64,000 nt of DNA, taken from NCBI RefSeq assembly GCF_042646205.1, contig NZ_JBHRTF010000006.1, positions 434,001 through 498,000 of the forward strand, given 5' to 3'. The first letter of the stretch is position 1, and the number at the start of each line of letters is the position of its first letter. A model generated the notes under the pieces. That model saw nothing but the letters and a program-made list of their open reading frames with translations. It was not told where the DNA came from and made no database searches. Positions 61,604 through 64,000 of the stretch are shown here, piece by piece. The DNA is from Cellvibrio fontiphilus_A. GTDB taxonomy: Bacteria > Pseudomonadota > Gammaproteobacteria > Pseudomonadales > Cellvibrionaceae. The position numbers and the translations under genes are program-made.

Positions 61604-61966
61604 CTAAGCGGCAGAATCTTCCCTGTCGTTATCAAAGCTGACTGGCGGTAATCCATGAAGTGCTCGCGCTCGTGTGCACGCCTCGTTGGCTGATCCATCT
61701 TCATTCAAAATATCAAACTCGCGACAGGTGCTGGAGCGATTCTCATAAATACTGCAGCTCACGCGTGTGCCAACTTCGCCCACCAAGGCGACACAGCGCG
61801 GCGGGTTGCTCTGTGTGCCTTTCATGCAGGCGTGATGCGAGCTGATTTGCAGTGTCAGCTCATCTGGCACTGTGCCCCCAGTGCTCTGGCACTCACCCCA
61901 ATAAAACGACACACGAAAGTGGGCGCAGCAAGCTCCACAGCTCAGACAGGGTGATTCATGGCTCAT
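61604..61966 (-). CDS. YkgJ-family cysteine-cluster protein
   Basis: A 120-residue protein with the YkgJ CxxCxxCC pattern at the N terminus (CLSCGACCAHF), and further conserved Cys in RCVAL, VSCSIYENRSSTC and EACTRAR. The cluster probably binds zinc or iron-sulfur. Function is unknown. The ATG at 61966 starts MSHESPCLSC; an upstream in-frame start at 62035 is also possible. It is convergent with the dUTPase gene and divergent from mdh. Confidence 0.87.
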   Translation of the reverse strand: MSHESPCLSCGACCAHFRVSFYWGECQSTGGTVPDELTLQISSHHACMKGTQSNPPRCVALVGEVGTRVSCSIYENRSSTCREFDILNEDGSANEACTRARALHGLPPVSFDNDREDSAA

Positions 61967-62307
61967 TTTGGTGCACGCCACACTAGATAATAAATGGATG
62001 GTATCGGGAGAATCCCCTTGGAACCGACAGAACATCGGCGTGCTGATTCTGTGCTATCGCCTAAAAAATTCAATAGGGCGTAGTAAAAATATTTTTTCAA
62101 TTTCATCGAGTTCTTTTCTATTACAGACAACAGCGTATCTGGATTCAGCATGATGGATTAGCAACTGCTGGCGTAACACAGGGTTAAATGGGGTGAATTT
62201 TCTGCTCAAATGCCTATAATGCTCGCCCGTCTTATCTGTAATACCCAGGCACACAATGCCGAACTTTCGTTTTCTTCCAATATCACCCGAATAAATGGAG
62301 TCTCATC
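61967..62307. other. Intergenic region before mdh
   Basis: About 340 bases between divergent genes. TATAAT at 62215-62220, about 87 bases before the mdh start, is a candidate -10 with no good -35 at 17 bases. A 66-codon open frame on the minus strand (62054-62254, GTG start) is discussed in the findings. No other feature seen. Confidence 0.45.
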
Positions 62308-63291
62308 GTGAAAGCACCTGTAAGAGTTACCGTCACTGGCGCCGCTGGCCAAATCAGCTATTCCCTATTGTTCCGCATTGCGGCTGGCGACATGCTGGGC
62401 AAGGACCAACCAGTAATCCTGCAATTACTGGAAATCACTCCAGCGTTGAAAGCACTGCAAGGTGTGGCGATGGAATTGGACGACTGCGCATTCCCATTGT
62501 TGGCCGGCATTGTTACTACCGATGATCCAGCGGTTGCCTTCAAAGACTCAGACTACGCCTTATTGGTTGGCGCACGTCCACGTGGCCCAGGCATGGAGCG
62601 TAAAGACCTGTTGGCTGCTAACGCTGCAATCTTCTCTGTGCAAGGTAAAGCGATTAACGACCACGCTTCACGCAACATTAAAGTATTGGTCGTTGGTAAC
62701 CCTGCCAACACCAATGCGCTGATCGCCCAACGCAATGCGCCGGACATCAACCCGCGTCAATTCACGGCAATGACCCGTTTGGACCACAACCGCGCGCTGT
62801 CGCAGCTGGCTACCAAAACTGGCACCAGCATTAACAACATCACCAAAGCGCTGATCTGGGGCAACCATTCTTCTACCCAATACCCAGACCTGCACAACAC
62901 CCTGGTTGATGGCAAACCAGCACTGAGCCTGGTTGATCAAGCCTGGTACGAAGCAGATTACATCCCAACCGTACAACAGCGTGGTGCTGCCATTATTGCT
63001 GCGCGCGGTGCATCTTCTGCTGCATCGGCGGCTAACGCAGCCATCAACCACATTCGCGATTGGGCACTGGGTACTCCAGCCAATGATTGGGTGAGCATGG
63101 GCGTTTACAGCGATGGTTCTTACGGCATCGAAAAGGGTCTGATCTACTCTTTCCCATGTGTTTGCAAAAACGGCGATTGGGAAATCGTGCAGGGTGTAGA
63201 AATCAATGAGTTCTCACGCGCGCGTATGACTGCCACTGAAAAAGAGTTGCAAGAAGAGCGTGATGCAGTAAAAGAATTGCTGCCAGCGTAA
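62308..63291 (+). CDS. mdh: Malate dehydrogenase
   Basis: A 327-residue NAD-dependent malate dehydrogenase of the TCA cycle, of the cytosolic-like class also found in Xanthomonas and Burkholderia. Features are the NAD-binding VTGAAGQISYSLLFRIA, GARPRGPGMERKDLL (substrate Arg loop), VGNPANTNAL, TRLDHNRA and the catalytic His in WGNHSSTQYPD. The GTG start has GGAG seven bases upstream. Monocistronic, with a strong terminator. Confidence 0.97.
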   Translation: MKAPVRVTVTGAAGQISYSLLFRIAAGDMLGKDQPVILQLLEITPALKALQGVAMELDDCAFPLLAGIVTTDDPAVAFKDSDYALLVGARPRGPGMERKDLLAANAAIFSVQGKAINDHASRNIKVLVVGNPANTNALIAQRNAPDINPRQFTAMTRLDHNRALSQLATKTGTSINNITKALIWGNHSSTQYPDLHNTLVDGKPALSLVDQAWYEADYIPTVQQRGAAIIAARGASSAASAANAAINHIRDWALGTPANDWVSMGVYSDGSYGIEKGLIYSFPCVCKNGDWEIVQGVEINEFSRARMTATEKELQEERDAVKELLPA

Positions 63292-63322
63292 TTCGCCGTT
63301 AACGAATAAGCCGTTAACCAAT

Positions 63323-63361
63323 AAAAATGCCGCTGTTTGTTAAAAACAGCGGCATTTTTTT
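63323..63361. terminator. Bidirectional terminator of mdh and the mutarotase gene
   Basis: AAAAATGCCGCTGTTT and AAACAGCGGCATTTTTT pair around a short loop, with T runs on both strands. Confidence 0.9.
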
Positions 63362-63374
63362 ATAAGCAGAAAAA

Positions 63375-63998
63375 TTAGATTTGTTTGAATTCCATCCACG
63401 CACTCTGGCTCGAGCCAGCTGTCAGGTGCCACTTTTCTTTCAATACCGCGCCGCGTTCAACACAAATATAAAACTGTTCGTTACCCGCACCTATATCTGC
63501 AATTTTCCCTGCCGCTTCAGTGCCTGGGTTCCAGGTGATTACACTGGGGCAGTTGTGATGGGTGATTTCAATGCGCGGTGAACTTTCGATAATGACAGCA
63601 TTTTCTACAGCGGGATAAACACGATCTACCGGGCCGGGGAAAGTTACATCGCCAGATTGGAATTTTTCGGTGTAGTTTTCAAAGTTGTCAAAATATTTGC
63701 GTTCCGCTAATCCCGTTACTTTTACTTCACTCAGCGCGTTAATACGATGGTAGTTGTGCATTGCCCAACTGCATTCAAAGTCTTCGGTATCGGTATTGTT
63801 GATCGTCAATTCAAGTTTGGCGCTGTTGCCCAGGGTAATGCGCAATTCAGCAGAAAAATCGTAAGGGAATAATTCGTTGGCATCACTCAGAAATAAAAAT
63901 TCAAGCTCGACATTGCCATCACTCAAAAGGTGGGCATCACCCAACTCCCAAAAATTGTTGCGGGCAAAACCATGTTTGGGTTTGTCAGGGTAGGCTTG
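63375..63998 (-). CDS. D-hexose-6-phosphate mutarotase (5' end outside window)
   Basis: The reading frame is open to the end of the window, so this is the C-terminal part (about 207 residues) of a longer protein. HGFARNNFWELGDAH, a block near 63950, is the YeaD/aldose 1-epimerase-like active-site region, with the second His in MHNYHRINALSEVKVTGLA (a catalytic His) and the Glu in FYICVERG. It interconverts anomers of hexose 6-phosphates. The N-terminal domain is missing from the window. Confidence 0.9.
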   Translation of the reverse strand, partial: QAYPDKPKHGFARNNFWELGDAHLLSDGNVELEFLFLSDANELFPYDFSAELRITLGNSAKLELTINNTDTEDFECSWAMHNYHRINALSEVKVTGLAERKYFDNFENYTEKFQSGDVTFPGPVDRVYPAVENAVIIESSPRIEITHHNCPSVITWNPGTEAAGKIADIGAGNEQFYICVERGAVLKEKWHLTAGSSQSAWMEFKQI

Positions 63999-64000
63999 GT

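Noticed and set aside
61963..62151. 62-codon minus-strand frame overlapping the YkgJ-type gene start
   Set aside because: It overlaps the N terminus of a recognised gene in another frame and has no protein-like features.

Overview
The window looks like the chromosome of an aerobic Gammaproteobacterium close to Cellvibrio or its relatives. The housekeeping gene orders are pseudomonad-like: ffs-dnaX-ybaB-recR, rnd-ycgL-ycgN, mutS-fdxA and tmk-holB-pilZ-tatD. The accessory genes (several TonB-dependent receptors, a SapC/cupin-8 locus, many c-di-GMP proteins) fit a surface-living polymer degrader. Genus assignment is an inference from gene content. I saw no rRNA, tRNA, CRISPR array, phage or insertion sequence.

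Layout. 1-9177: signalling block with a partial GGDEF-EAL protein, a TonB-dependent receptor, MetR, and a three-gene operon on the minus strand (PAS-PAS histidine kinase, single-domain response regulator, REC-PAS-PAS-GGDEF-EAL). 9416-15916: tpx, the 4.5S SRP RNA, dnaX (with a complete programmed -1 frameshift site), ybaB, recR, rnd, ycgL, ycgN and a small membrane protein. 16139-19292: VWA protein, GNAT acetyltransferase, Dps. 19707-25525: receptor-SapC-DUF6445-cupin-8 locus. 25604-29566: hrpA. 29619-31527: a bufABC (hvfABC-like) operon for a post-translationally modified, Cys-rich periplasmic metal-binding peptide.

31545-38852: an outer-membrane nutrient block with a porin behind a good PHO box, an orphan periplasmic protein, a TonB-C-like periplasmic protein, and a lipoprotein-receptor pair whose upstream region also carries PHO-like repeats. 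This block is probably a phosphate-starvation module. 39164-43625: mlaA, a PilZ-domain protein, fdxA, mutS. 43778-46191: Fur-box-preceded DUF3649-PepSY-DUF3325 iron/siderophore-reduction genes. 46175-47772: a CheC plus PAS-GGDEF operon. 48064-55279: an M3 oligopeptidase lipoprotein followed by an oppABC(DF) peptide importer. 55294-63998: membrane protein, lpxH-ppiB, tmk, an RluA-type pseudouridine synthase, holB-pilZ-tatD, dimeric dUTPase, a YkgJ-type protein, mdh and a partial hexose-6-phosphate mutarotase.

The most interesting items are the bufferin-type operon (four EGKCG motifs plus two variants), the candidate Pho-regulated lipoprotein/receptor system, the dnaX frameshift site with all its stimulatory elements, and the SapC/DUF6445/cupin locus lacking an adjacent tryptophan halogenase.
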